Shown in pieces: positions 1 through 7,985 of a stretch of DNA of 64,000 nucleotides (the stretch's first letter is position 1; every line of letters begins with the position of its first letter). The position numbers and the translations under genes are program-made. This DNA is from Palsa-504 sp963847965 (lineage in GTDB: Bacteria > Actinomycetota > Actinomycetes > Streptosporangiales > Streptosporangiaceae), in the NCBI GenBank assembly GCA_963847965.1, contig CAWKCG010000019.1, positions 62,001 to 126,000 of the forward strand, in the 5' to 3' direction. The notes beneath the pieces are model-generated. The model saw only the letters and a program-made list of their open reading frames with translations, searched no databases and was not told where the DNA came from.

Positions 1-45
1 CCGCGCGGGTATTACCAGCCAGACGGGTACGGAGGTCCGCGATGA
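1..45 (+). CDS. C-terminal end of upstream oxidoreductase subunit (partial)
   Basis: Frame 1 is open from the window edge to a TGA at 43-45. It encodes a short Gly/Tyr/Pro-rich tail ending ...DGYGGPR. The TGA overlaps the ATG of the next gene in an ATGA junction, the usual sign of translational coupling inside an operon. Because the next two genes are an Fe-S subunit and an NrfD-type anchor, the missing gene is most likely the molybdopterin catalytic subunit of a formate dehydrogenase. That identity is inferred from context only; the visible 14 residues do not prove it. Confidence 0.55.
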   Translation, partial: PRGYYQPDGYGGPR

Positions 46-893
46 CCGCTGAACCCGTTCCGCTGCCCGGGTTCCTGCCTGCCTCGGACCCGGCCGCCCG
101 GGCCGGTTACGGCGACCACCCCGCGCGGGTGGGCTTCTTCACCGACACCTCGGTGTGCATCGGGTGCAAGGCCTGCGAGGTGGCCTGCAAGGAGTGGAAC
201 GCGCTGCCGGAGGACGGGCTGAGCCTGTCCGGCATGTCGTACGACAACACGGTGGGCCTGGGCGCGTCCACGTGGCGCCACGTGGCTTTCATCGAAAAGC
301 CCGCACCCGCCGCCGACGGTGCCGAGGGCATGCGCTGGCTGATGTCGAGCGACGTGTGCAAGCACTGCACGGAGGCGGCTTGCCTGGACGTGTGCCCGAC
401 CGGCGCGCTGTTCCGCACGGAGTTCGGCACCGTCGTGGTCCAGGACGACGTGTGCAACGGCTGCGGCTACTGCATCCCGGCGTGCCCGTTCGGCGTGATC
501 GCCCGGCGCGAGGAGGACCGGCAGGCGCACAAGTGCACGATGTGCTATGACCGGCTGGGCGCGGGCCTGGAGCCCGCCTGCGCCAAGGCGTGCCCGACGG
601 ATTCCATCCAGTTCGGCCCGCTGGACGAACTGCGCGAGCGGGCGCAGCTGCGCCTGGCGGAGCTGCGCGCGGACGGACAGGACCAGGCGCGGCTCTACCT
701 GGACGACCCGCGGGACGGCATCGGCGGCGGCGGGGCGTTCTTCCTGCTGCTCGACGAGCCCGAGGTGTACGGCCTGCCGCCGGATCCGGTGGTCACCACC
801 CGGGACCTGCCCGCCATGTGGGGGCACGCGGCCGCGGCCGCGGCCGGGCTCGTGGCCGCGGCAGTAGCGCTGGGCTTCAGCAAGCGGAAGTGA
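42..893 (+). CDS. fdhB: 4Fe-4S electron-transfer subunit, formate dehydrogenase beta type
   Basis: A 283-aa ferredoxin-like subunit that would carry electrons from the catalytic subunit to the membrane anchor. Four cysteine groups are visible: C39/C42/C45/C49 (CIGCKACEVAC), C106/C109/C114/C118 (CKHCTEAACLDVC), C138/C141/C144/C148 (CNGCGYCIPAC) and C165/C168/C180/C184. That is the four-cluster pattern of FdhB/HybA/DmsB proteins. A hydrophobic Ala/Val/Gly segment near residues 257-277 would be the single C-terminal membrane helix seen in FDH-N/O beta subunits. The start is supported by GGAGG at 31-35 and by the ATGA overlap with the preceding gene. HybA- or DmsB-like roles cannot be excluded without the catalytic subunit. 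Confidence 0.85.
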   Translation: MTAEPVPLPGFLPASDPAARAGYGDHPARVGFFTDTSVCIGCKACEVACKEWNALPEDGLSLSGMSYDNTVGLGASTWRHVAFIEKPAPAADGAEGMRWLMSSDVCKHCTEAACLDVCPTGALFRTEFGTVVVQDDVCNGCGYCIPACPFGVIARREEDRQAHKCTMCYDRLGAGLEPACAKACPTDSIQFGPLDELRERAQLRLAELRADGQDQARLYLDDPRDGIGGGGAFFLLLDEPEVYGLPPDPVVTTRDLPAMWGHAAAAAAGLVAAAVALGFSKRK

Positions 894-900
894 GGGTCAG

Positions 901-1992
901 GTGCGCGCAATACGAGGTACCAGCTGGCGCCACGCACTGGCGACCCTTACGGTCCGAACGCTTTCCCAGGCGGTACCCGGCGGCGGGCCATCCCCCCGTG
1001 AGGGGGGCCGAGGGGGTTTGGGGGGAAAGGCTTCCCCCCAAGCTCGGGGGGGTCCTGGGGGGTCGCCCCCCCGGAGTAAACGGCTCGAGCAGCCGATGGT
1101 GCCGGAGGCGGAGTTCACCTCGTACTACGGCCGGCCGGTGATCAAGGAACCGGTGTGGGAGGTCGAGGACGTACCCAATTACCTGTTCCTGGGCGGCCTC
1201 GCGGGCGCGTCGTCGGCCCTGGCCGCCAGCGCCCAGATGGCCGGCTACGGCAAGCTGGCCAGGGTGGCCAAGGTCACCGCGTTCAGCGCGATCAGCCTCT
1301 CGGCCGTCCTCCTCATCCATGACCTGGGCCGGCCGGAGCGGTTCCTGAACATGCTGCGGGTGTTCAAGCCAAGCTCGCCGATGAACGTGGGTTCCTGGCT
1401 GCTGGCCGGGTACGGCCCGGTGGCCGGGGCGGCCGCGGTGTCCGAGGTGACCGGGATACTGCCGGAGATCGGCCAGGCCGCCACCATCGGCGCAGGCCTG
1501 CTCGGCCCGGCCGTCGTGACCTACACCGGGGTGCTGATCGCGAATACGGCGGTGCCGGCCTGGCACGCGGCCTACCGGGAGATGCCGTACGTATTCGCCG
1601 GTTCCGGCGCCAGCGCGGCCGGCGGCCTCGGCCTGCTGACGGTCCGCGCGGCCGAGGCCGAGCCCGCCCGCAAGCTGGCCGTGCTCGGGGCCGCGACGGT
1701 CCTCATCGCCAAGCGGCAGCTGCTGAACCGCCTCGGCGACCTCGCCGAACCCTACGAGACCGGAACGGCGGGCGCTCTCTTCCGCGCGTCTGAGATCCTG
1801 ACCGCGGGCGCGCTCGCCGGAGTGGTGCTCGGGCGGGAAAGCCGGGCCGTCTCCGCGCTGTCCGGTGCGGCGCTGGTCGCGGCCTCGCTCCTGACCAGGT
1901 TCGGGATATTCCACGCAGGCCTGGCCTCGGCCCGGGATCCCAAGTACACCATCGTCCCGCAGCGCGCCCGTAGCGGACAGGGAATGAACTAG
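901..1992 (+). CDS. nrfD: NrfD/PsrC-type membrane anchor subunit
   Basis: A polytopic membrane protein of the NrfD/polysulfide-reductase family, the likely quinone-reactive anchor of the FDH complex. The family core begins at residue 66 (MVPEAEFTSYYGRP, ATG 1096) and continues with helices rich in Gly/Ala/Leu and the conserved DLGRPERFLNM stretch near residues 140-150. The reading frame is open back to GTG 901, which has a good ribosome site (TGAGGG at 891-896); ATG 1096 has none. I therefore prefer 901. The extra N-terminal segment (about residues 30-58) is encoded by a G/C-run palindromic element, so it is probably an insertion in a tolerant cytoplasmic tail. It sits 7 bases downstream of the Fe-S subunit, in the same operon. 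Confidence 0.8.
   Translation: MRAIRGTSWRHALATLTVRTLSQAVPGGGPSPREGGRGGLGGKASPQARGGPGGSPPRSKRLEQPMVPEAEFTSYYGRPVIKEPVWEVEDVPNYLFLGGLAGASSALAASAQMAGYGKLARVAKVTAFSAISLSAVLLIHDLGRPERFLNMLRVFKPSSPMNVGSWLLAGYGPVAGAAAVSEVTGILPEIGQAATIGAGLLGPAVVTYTGVLIANTAVPAWHAAYREMPYVFAGSGASAAGGLGLLTVRAAEAEPARKLAVLGAATVLIAKRQLLNRLGDLAEPYETGTAGALFRASEILTAGALAGVVLGRESRAVSALSGAALVAASLLTRFGIFHAGLASARDPKYTIVPQRARSGQGMN
990..1076 (+). repeat. G/C-run palindromic element, copy A
   Basis: Three strong hairpins in a row: CCCCCC-GTGA-GGGGGG (992-1007), GGGGGGAA-AGGC-TTCCCCCC (1020-1039) and GGGGGG-TCG-CCCCCC (about 1057-1071). Bases 1041-1076, read on the minus strand, align with 57631-57670 inside jetC with only a few differences. 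The element keeps the nrfD frame open and codes for Gly/Pro/Arg-rich residues. I interpret it as a dispersed REP- or RPE-like element. Confidence 0.65.
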
Positions 1993-2279
1993 CGCAGACC
2001 GCTGTTCTTGGGTACAGTCGCTAATAGGCGATTTCCCTGGCTCCGTCAGCCAGAGCCGAGTTCGCAATGGGCCGGACGCTGACGTCGAGTAATTTCCGTC
2101 AGGTCGCCTCCGGCGGTCCTGTTTCCATCTGGATGACTCATCTTCCCAGCTAGGAAGCTCTAGGCGAGATCCAAAGCGTCCTCCTTCTGGTACCGCGTTC
2201 AGCGTTCCGCCGTTTCGCCAGTACCTGTCTTCAGCGCGTCCAAATTCAGCGCTTTCCCCCCACCGAAAGGAATTCATCA
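1993..2279 (+). promoter_or_regulatory. Long leader upstream of rho, C-rich
   Basis: A 287-base gene-free stretch, clearly less GC-rich than its surroundings. The last 130 bases are rich in C and T and poor in G on the coding strand (for example around 2180-2260), which resembles a rut-type Rho loading region. The ribosome site is GAAAGGAA at about 2264-2271. Rho genes are often autoregulated by attenuation in the leader, so this is a plausible self-control site. I could not identify a convincing -10/-35 pair. Confidence 0.35.
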
Positions 2280-3440
2280 ATGACAGCCACCACTACAGAA
2301 TCAGCCGCGCCGCCGCGCGCGGAGAAAGCCCCGGCCACCACGCCGGTATCCGGCATCGTCGATATCGCGGGCGGGAACGCCTTCGTGCGCGCCTCCGGCT
2401 ACCGGGCCAGCCCGGCCGACGTCTACGTGTCCGCGGGGCAGGTCCGCCAGTTCGGGCTCAGGAGCGGTGACCTGATCGAGGGGACCGCCCGCGCCGCGGC
2501 CAGCCACGGCAAGTTCCGCCCGCTGGTCAGCGTCGAGTCCGTGAACGCGATGTCCTCCGAACTCGCCCGGGCCCGCCCGGCGTTCGATGACCTGACCCCG
2601 CTCTACCCAGAGGAGCGCCTCCGGCTCGAGGACGGGGACGCGTCCGACACCGCGCGGATCATCGACCTGGTCGCCCCGATCGGAAAGGGCCAGCGCGGCC
2701 TGATCGTGGCCGCGCCCAAGGCAGGCAAGACGATGATCCTGCAGGCCATCGCGGCCTCGATCACGAACGCCCACCCCGAGGTGCACCTGATGGTGGTCCT
2801 GGTCGGCGAGCGGCCCGAAGAGGTCACCGACATTCGCCGGTCCGTACGCGGCGAGGTAATCTTCTCCACGTTCGACCAGGCTCCGCAGGACCACATCAGG
2901 GTGGCGGAACTGGCCATCGAGCGCGCCAAGCGCCTGGTCGAGATGGGCGGCGACGTCGTCGTCCTGCTCGATTCCCTCACCCGGCTCGGCCGGGCCTACA
3001 ACCTGGCCGCCCCGGCGAGCAGCCGCACCCTCGCGGGCGGGGTCGCCGCCTCCGCGCTGCTGCCGCCCCGCCAGTTCCTCGGCGCGGCCAGGAACATCGA
3101 AGGCGGCGGATCGCTCACCATCGTGTCCACCGCGCTCGTCGACAACGGCTCGCGGCTCGACGACGTGCTGTTCGAGGAGTTCAAGGGCACCGGCAACATG
3201 GAACTGCGGCTACGCCGCGAGCTAGCCGAGAAGCGGGTCTTCCCGGCCATCGACCCGCTGCCGTCCGGGACCCGCCACGACGAGCTGCTGATGTCAGCCG
3301 ATGAGTACCAGGCGGCCAGCAAGCTGCGCCGCGCGCTCGGTGCGCTCGAACCGCAGCAGGCGCTCGAGTTGCTCCTGGACAAGACCCACCGCACCGCCTC
3401 CAACGCCGAGTTCCTGCACCAGATCCAGCGTTCGGCGTAA
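2280..3440 (+). CDS. rho: Transcription termination factor Rho, compact form
   Basis: A hexameric RNA helicase/ATPase that ends transcription. The order is: a short acidic/Ala-rich start, a cold-shock-like RNA-binding domain (about residues 25-95), then the RecA-type motor. Walker A is APKAGKTM near residues 144-151, Walker B is VVVLLDSLTRLGRAYN near 227-242, the GAARNIEGGGSLTIVSTALVD strand follows, then the arginine region near FKGTGNMELRL and the typical AEKRVFPAID end. The motor matches Rho closely. At 386 aa it lacks the N-terminal Rho_N helical domain and the long Arg/Asp-rich insert of most actinobacterial Rho proteins. It could be a second, accessory copy or the only rho; the window does not tell which. 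Confidence 0.93.
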   Translation: MTATTTESAAPPRAEKAPATTPVSGIVDIAGGNAFVRASGYRASPADVYVSAGQVRQFGLRSGDLIEGTARAAASHGKFRPLVSVESVNAMSSELARARPAFDDLTPLYPEERLRLEDGDASDTARIIDLVAPIGKGQRGLIVAAPKAGKTMILQAIAASITNAHPEVHLMVVLVGERPEEVTDIRRSVRGEVIFSTFDQAPQDHIRVAELAIERAKRLVEMGGDVVVLLDSLTRLGRAYNLAAPASSRTLAGGVAASALLPPRQFLGAARNIEGGGSLTIVSTALVDNGSRLDDVLFEEFKGTGNMELRLRRELAEKRVFPAIDPLPSGTRHDELLMSADEYQAASKLRRALGALEPQQALELLLDKTHRTASNAEFLHQIQRSA

Positions 3441-3449
3441 CAGCCCAGC

Positions 3450-4253
3450 TCAGCGCTCCTCTCGCCGGCGCGCCACGTGCAGGACCGCGCCCCATCCCCG
3501 GCGCACCGACTGGCCCGGCCGCAGCGCCAGACGCCGGCGGATCTCGCCGAACAGCCTGTCCCGCTGCCAGTCCGCCATGCTCAGGTGCCCGGAGAACGTG
3601 CTGAGCAGCTCGATGTACTCGTCGGCGGAATAGACGACCTCCCAGTCGTACTGGCGGACCGCGACCGCTTCGAAGAGCCCGCTCGCCTCGATGTCCGCCC
3701 GGTCGTCGGGAAGTTCCCCCGGCCTGGGCCACGGTGAGCCGGCGGGCAACCCCTCGCCGATCTCGTCGTATACGTCCTGGATCTCGCGGAAGAAAGGATC
3801 GCCTCCGTCAGGGAACACGTGCCGCTGCTCCCAGAGCGCTAGGTGACCGCCGGGACGCAGCGCCCGCCAGGCCTGCGCGTACCGCATCTCAGGGTCGATC
3901 CAGTGCCAGGCCGTGGCGCAGAACACGCAGCTGACCGGATCGCCGGCCCGCCAGTCCTCGAACCGCCCCTCGACGACCTCCACGCCGAACCCGGCCAGGT
4001 TCCTGCGGGCGATCGCGGCGAGCCCGGGGCCGGGTTCGATGCACGTGACGCGGAACCCCCGCCTGGCCAGCGGGAGAGTCGCCTGGCCCGTGCCGCAGCC
4101 CACCTCGAGCAGGTGATCGCCGGGCTCGAGGCTGGCCAGCGCCACGAGGTCGTCGAACAGGGATTCCGGGTAGGCCGGGCGTATCCGGTCGTAGCTCTCC
4201 GCGGCCTGATCGAACGTCTGCCTCAGCCGTTCGCGCTCGTGATCAGGAAGCAC
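3450..4253 (-). CDS. Class I SAM-dependent methyltransferase
   Basis: A 267-aa methyltransferase with a Rossmann core. Motif I is LLEVGCGTGQATLPLA near residues 48-63, followed by an acidic residue at the end of strand 2 (CIEPGP) that binds the SAM ribose. The middle WHWIDPE...ALRPGGHLALWE block is typical of the Methyltransf_11/25 group. The substrate cannot be predicted. It lies convergent to rho with 9 bases between the stop codons and probably has its own promoter upstream of 4253. Confidence 0.85.
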   Translation of the reverse strand: MLPDHERERLRQTFDQAAESYDRIRPAYPESLFDDLVALASLEPGDHLLEVGCGTGQATLPLARRGFRVTCIEPGPGLAAIARRNLAGFGVEVVEGRFEDWRAGDPVSCVFCATAWHWIDPEMRYAQAWRALRPGGHLALWEQRHVFPDGGDPFFREIQDVYDEIGEGLPAGSPWPRPGELPDDRADIEASGLFEAVAVRQYDWEVVYSADEYIELLSTFSGHLSMADWQRDRLFGEIRRRLALRPGQSVRRGWGAVLHVARRREER

Positions 4254-4339
4254 CCGGCCAGTATGCGCAAAGCCGGCGACGGCTGCTACAACTTTTCTGT
4301 CCGGACGCAGGGCGGACGCGACGTGGAAGGCGGTGGCAG

Positions 4340-5074
4340 CTGAGAACCTGGCGGGCCGATGTCATCCGGCGTTTCGCGCACCCCGGGCGGGGCTTCACGC
4401 AGGGGCTGATCGCCGAGGACGGATGGGTGTGGGAGTCGACCGGGCGGTACGGCGGCTCGGCGCTGTGCCGGTACCAGCTGGGCGGCGAGGTAGGGCAGCG
4501 GGCGCCGCTGCCCGCGGACCTGTTCGCCGAGGGCATCTGCCGCTGGGGCGAGGTCATCTGGCAGCTCACCTGGCGGGAGCGGGTCGCCCTGTCCTGGGAC
4601 GCCCGCACCATGGAGGTGACCGAGCGGGTGCCCTACAACCGGGAGGGGTGGGGCTTGTGCGCCGCCGACGGGTACCTCGTGACCAGCGACGGGAGCAGCG
4701 AGCTGGTGCGCCGCGACCCGCAGACCCTTAGCCCGCAAGGTGTCATCCACGTCCGCTGCGTCGGCCGGCGGGTCCAGGGCCTGAACGATCTCGCCTGGTC
4801 CGCGGGGACGATCTGGGCCAACGTGGCGGGCACGTCCTACCTGGCCGGGATCGACCCGGACGGCGGGGAGGTCACCGATATCGTCAACGCGCGCCCGGCG
4901 CGGGAGCGGCACCTGGGGGATCCGCAGGCCATCATGAACGGCATCGCCGCCCTGTCGGCCGAAGGGGAGTTCCTGCTCACCGGGAAGGGCTGGCGCTGGA
5001 TCCGTCACGTGCGGCTGAGGCCGGCCCGGGATCAGGCGGCTGGCGAGCGCGTACTCGCGGGCTGGGCCCGCTGA
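4340..5074 (+). CDS. Glutaminyl-peptide cyclotransferase (Glu_cyclase_2)
   Basis: A beta-propeller enzyme that would convert N-terminal glutamine to pyroglutamate. The family signature GFTQGL is encoded at about 4391-4408, followed by EDGWVWESTGRYG and, near the end, a NGIA...LLTGKGW block. No ATG, GTG or TTG lies in frame upstream of FTQGL; the first such codon is GTG 4427, which would remove the conserved motif. A CTG at 4340 has a good ribosome site (GGAAGG, 4325-4330) and gives the start LRTWRADVIRRF, so I place the start there. An undetected indel near 4333-4340 is the alternative. No signal peptide is visible. The 3' end overlaps the opposite-strand gene by about 98 bases. Confidence 0.7.
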   Translation: MRTWRADVIRRFAHPGRGFTQGLIAEDGWVWESTGRYGGSALCRYQLGGEVGQRAPLPADLFAEGICRWGEVIWQLTWRERVALSWDARTMEVTERVPYNREGWGLCAADGYLVTSDGSSELVRRDPQTLSPQGVIHVRCVGRRVQGLNDLAWSAGTIWANVAGTSYLAGIDPDGGEVTDIVNARPARERHLGDPQAIMNGIAALSAEGEFLLTGKGWRWIRHVRLRPARDQAAGERVLAGWAR

Positions 5075-5492
5075 CCCGGCGGAAGGCCGGGCGCAGCGGC
5101 GTGTCGGCGTAGCCGCCGTCGGCCAGGCCGGCCAGCCGCTCGAACACGTTGCGGGCGCCGAAGTCGCCGGTGAGCACCCAGGACGCGCCCGCCGCTGCGA
5201 GGTACACCGGGATCATCAGCACCCCGCCGCACCAGGCGAACTGCGTGGCGTGCCGGGCCTCATGACGAAACAGCGGCGACGCGGGGTCGATGACATGGTG
5301 CCTGGTCACGATCACGTTGCCCACGCAGAACGCGGGCGCGGGCGGCACGGGCAACCGGTATCCCGTGCCGGTGAACAGGCCGTCCGCGCTGCGCGCGATC
5401 GCGGCACCGCCGAGGGCGGCGACGCCGAGACCGGCCAGCGTGGACCCGTTGACCAGGTTGACCGCCTGCCGCACGCGCAGCCGGGGACCCAT
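4977..5492 (-). CDS. Conserved actinobacterial protein with HExxH motif
   Basis: A 171-aa protein of a family I recognise from Streptomyces genomes as uncharacterised. Visible features are an N-terminal AVNLVNGSTLAGL stretch, a VGNVIVTRHH block, then FRHEARHATQFAWCGG, which contains HEARH and so fits the HExxH zincin pattern. A hydrophobic helix (VLMIPVYLAAAGASWVL) follows, and then NVFERLAGLADGGY. It may be a small membrane-associated metalloprotein, but the HExxH could also be coincidental. The last 30 residues overlap the cyclase gene and look less conserved, so the true end may be shaped by that overlap. Confidence 0.7.
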   Translation of the reverse strand: MGPRLRVRQAVNLVNGSTLAGLGVAALGGAAIARSADGLFTGTGYRLPVPPAPAFCVGNVIVTRHHVIDPASPLFRHEARHATQFAWCGGVLMIPVYLAAAGASWVLTGDFGARNVFERLAGLADGGYADTPLRPAFRRVSGPSPRVRARQPPDPGPASAARDGSSASPSR

Positions 5493-5528
5493 CGAAGCGC
5501 GGTCCGCGTCAGGACCGGTCAGGAGGCA

Positions 5529-7985
5529 TCAGGGCTGGTCGGGGTTGGTCGGGGTTGGGTCGGGGTTGTGCCCGTTCAGCCCCAGCGCTTCCGGCTCGGC
5601 CACGGCCACCGGGACCGTCCAGGGCTGGGCGTTAACAGGCACCGGCAGGCTCAGCTGCTCCGGGCTGTGATCACGGTGCGCCCGCGCCGCGCTGTGGTGG
5701 TAGTCGTGGAGCTGAGCGATGAAGGCAGGGTCCCCATAAGGCGTGCCGTCCACCAGCGGGCCGCGGCTGTGCTCGAGGACCGCGACGACGTCCTCGCCGC
5801 TGAGCGTCTTGTGGCTCTCCAGGGCGTGCGCGAGGGCCATGACGTCGTTCCGGTTGTCCCTGATGATTTCCTCGGTCCGGTCGAGCAGGACCTTCAGGTT
5901 GTCCTCGATGCGGTCGGCGAGCGCGTGCCTGGCCTGGGCCTCGGTGTCCTGGCCCTTCTTCAGCCTGCCGCCCCCACCGCCGCCGGGCGACCCGACCTCG
6001 AGCCGCTTGGCCGTGGAGTAGGAGGATACCGTGGTCCCCATGCCCCAGAAGCCCTCCATGAAGGAGGCGACCGCGGTCGCGGACTCCAGGTCCCCGGACA
6101 CTCCGGAGGAGCTGTCCTGGTCGAAGAACATCCGCTCGCCGGCCAGCGAGGCGAGGGATACCAGGATGTCGGTCTCGTACTCGCTGCGCCACCTGGTGAA
6201 CTGGTCCTCCGGCGGGATGCTCGCCACCATCCCCAGGTAGTCGCCACCCTTCTCGATCGTCGCGATGTCGATCTCCATGTGCTGGCGCATGCGGAAAGCG
6301 ACCAGCGCGTGGCAGGCCTCGTGCACGGCGACCGCGTGCCGCTCGCGCTCGATGTACTCCACGTCCTCCGGCGGGCCGAGCTCCTTGAGCTGCTTGGCCT
6401 TGATCACGTCCGGCCAGGTGATGACGTCCCGGCCGTTCCTGATCGCGGTGATGAGCGACTCGTTGACCAGGTCCTTGATGGTGGCGCCCGTGGCGTAGGG
6501 GGTGATCGTGGCCAGCTTGTCGAGGTTCTCGGCGGTGAGCTCGTGCTTGACCTTGGCGAAGTACCCCTCGTAGGTGCGGATGCGGCCCGCCTTGGACGGG
6601 TAGCCGACCTTGTAGATGCGGTCGATGCGCCCCGGCCGCAGCAGCGCCTCGTCCAGCGCCGACGGCATGTTAGTCGCCATCATGACCAGGATCCGGTACT
6701 TGGGCGGCGGCTTGGGCCGCATTCCGAAGACCCGCCGCACGTAGCGGTTGACCAGGCCGCGCGGCTTCTTCAGCCCGGACAGCTCGGTGAGCAGCGCCTG
6801 CAGCGTCCCCATGCCACCGCCGCCACCGCCCATCATGCCGCCCATTATCTGCTTGTTGCGGCGGGTGTCCGGCTCGTCGGTGATCTCCGATTCCATCGCG
6901 TGCCGGGTCAGCCGCCACTGGGTGTCGGTCGACAGGTAGGAGAATCCGTGGCAGCCTGCGTGCGCAAACGGCGCGGGCGTGGCGCGGCCCGGCCCTCCGA
7001 CGCCGCCGCCCTGAGCCAGCTGGCCGCGATTGCCGAGCGAGTCGGCCTCGTCGAAGAAGACGATCACCCCGCCGTAGCGCAGCGCGAGCCTGCGCAGCTT
7101 ACGGAACAGCGACTTGACCTTGAGGATGCCGACGCCCATGAACATGTTGATGAACGCGCCGGGATCGACGAAGACGTACGGCTTGCCCGTCTCGCCCGCG
7201 ACCGCCTCGGCCATCAGCGTCTTGCCGGTCCCCGGCGGGCCCCACAGCAGCAGGCCGCCCGGCACGTAGCCGCCCTTTTCCTCGACGATCTCCGGGTTCT
7301 CCAGGAAGATGATGTTCTCCTTGACCCGCTCGAGCACGTGGTCCTGGCCCCACACGTCGGAGAACCTGGTCTTGATGTCGTCCGGGTAATACACGTCCAC
7401 ACCGCCGCGCGACATGAACCAGAACAGGGCGACGAACTGCATTACCACGAACAAGAGGGTAAACATGACCTGCAGCACGTACGGCAGCACGTGCCAGATC
7501 AGCTCGGGTCCGCGCAGCAGCGCCAGGACCGGCGAGGTGTGGATGATCTTCCCGGTGACCACCGCGATCACGGCGAGCCAGAACACCCATTTCAGCAGCC
7601 GTGATAGCCGGAACCTGGACCAGTCCGAGATCCGCCGGTGGGTGGCCCGCTCCATGCCCCCGAACACCACAGCGGTCCAGAACCGGTGATAGACCCGCGA
7701 GTGCTCGCTGATCAGGAAGTGGATCTGATGGAGCAGTTCCAGACCGAGCAGGATGAACACCCACCAGCCGGTCTGCACCTCGATCTTCAGCGCGTCAGAG
7801 AACCCGACCAGGGGGTTGTTCGCCATGACGGACCAGACCAGGATGAACCAGACCAGGCCGAGGATGACCAGGAACTTGATCCTGTCCCAGAGCGCCAGCG
7901 GCTTGCGGGTCAGCCAGTCTTCGTCCCTGGGCCGGCCGTCTGGCGGCGGTAGTCCCTCAGCGGCGCGGGCCTGGGCCTTCTTCAT
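5529..7985 (-). CDS. Membrane AAA+ metalloprotease, divergent FtsH type
   Basis: An 818-aa FtsH-like protease that would extract and degrade membrane proteins. Order: about four hydrophobic segments (near residues 36-54, 73-92, 133-150, 165-192; classical FtsH has two), an AAA module with Walker A GPPGTGKT (about 247-254), Walker B VIVFFDEADS (about 306-315), a Gly-rich insert (MMGGGGGGMG) and the second region of homology ATNMPSALDEALLRPGRIDR. The peptidase domain has HEACH (about 553-557) in place of the usual HEAGH, and an SGDLESAT segment that should supply the third zinc ligand. The C-terminus ends in a Pro/Thr/Asn-rich tail. Its ATG overlaps the stop of the upstream lipoprotein gene (ATGA), so the two are probably coupled. 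Divergence suggests a paralogue of housekeeping FtsH. Confidence 0.88.
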   Translation of the reverse strand: MKKAQARAAEGLPPPDGRPRDEDWLTRKPLALWDRIKFLVILGLVWFILVWSVMANNPLVGFSDALKIEVQTGWWVFILLGLELLHQIHFLISEHSRVYHRFWTAVVFGGMERATHRRISDWSRFRLSRLLKWVFWLAVIAVVTGKIIHTSPVLALLRGPELIWHVLPYVLQVMFTLLFVVMQFVALFWFMSRGGVDVYYPDDIKTRFSDVWGQDHVLERVKENIIFLENPEIVEEKGGYVPGGLLLWGPPGTGKTLMAEAVAGETGKPYVFVDPGAFINMFMGVGILKVKSLFRKLRRLALRYGGVIVFFDEADSLGNRGQLAQGGGVGGPGRATPAPFAHAGCHGFSYLSTDTQWRLTRHAMESEITDEPDTRRNKQIMGGMMGGGGGGMGTLQALLTELSGLKKPRGLVNRYVRRVFGMRPKPPPKYRILVMMATNMPSALDEALLRPGRIDRIYKVGYPSKAGRIRTYEGYFAKVKHELTAENLDKLATITPYATGATIKDLVNESLITAIRNGRDVITWPDVIKAKQLKELGPPEDVEYIERERHAVAVHEACHALVAFRMRQHMEIDIATIEKGGDYLGMVASIPPEDQFTRWRSEYETDILVSLASLAGERMFFDQDSSSGVSGDLESATAVASFMEGFWGMGTTVSSYSTAKRLEVGSPGGGGGGRLKKGQDTEAQARHALADRIEDNLKVLLDRTEEIIRDNRNDVMALAHALESHKTLSGEDVVAVLEHSRGPLVDGTPYGDPAFIAQLHDYHHSAARAHRDHSPEQLSLPVPVNAQPWTVPVAVAEPEALGLNGHNPDPTPTNPDQP

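Noticed and set aside
877..2280. 467-aa minus-strand frame over nrfD and the rho leader
   Set aside because: Runs opposite to a well-supported membrane protein and has no recognisable domain; low complexity comes from the G/C-run element.
5538..5570. Short tandem GGTTGGTCGGGGTTG-like repeat
   Set aside because: It only encodes the low-complexity Pro/Thr/Asn tail of the FtsH-like protein; too short and local to be a regulatory or CRISPR-like repeat.
5250..7604. 784-aa open frame antisense to the FtsH-like gene
   Set aside because: It is a shadow of GC-rich codon bias; the product is His/Arg/Asp-rich without any domain, while the minus strand carries clear AAA and protease motifs.
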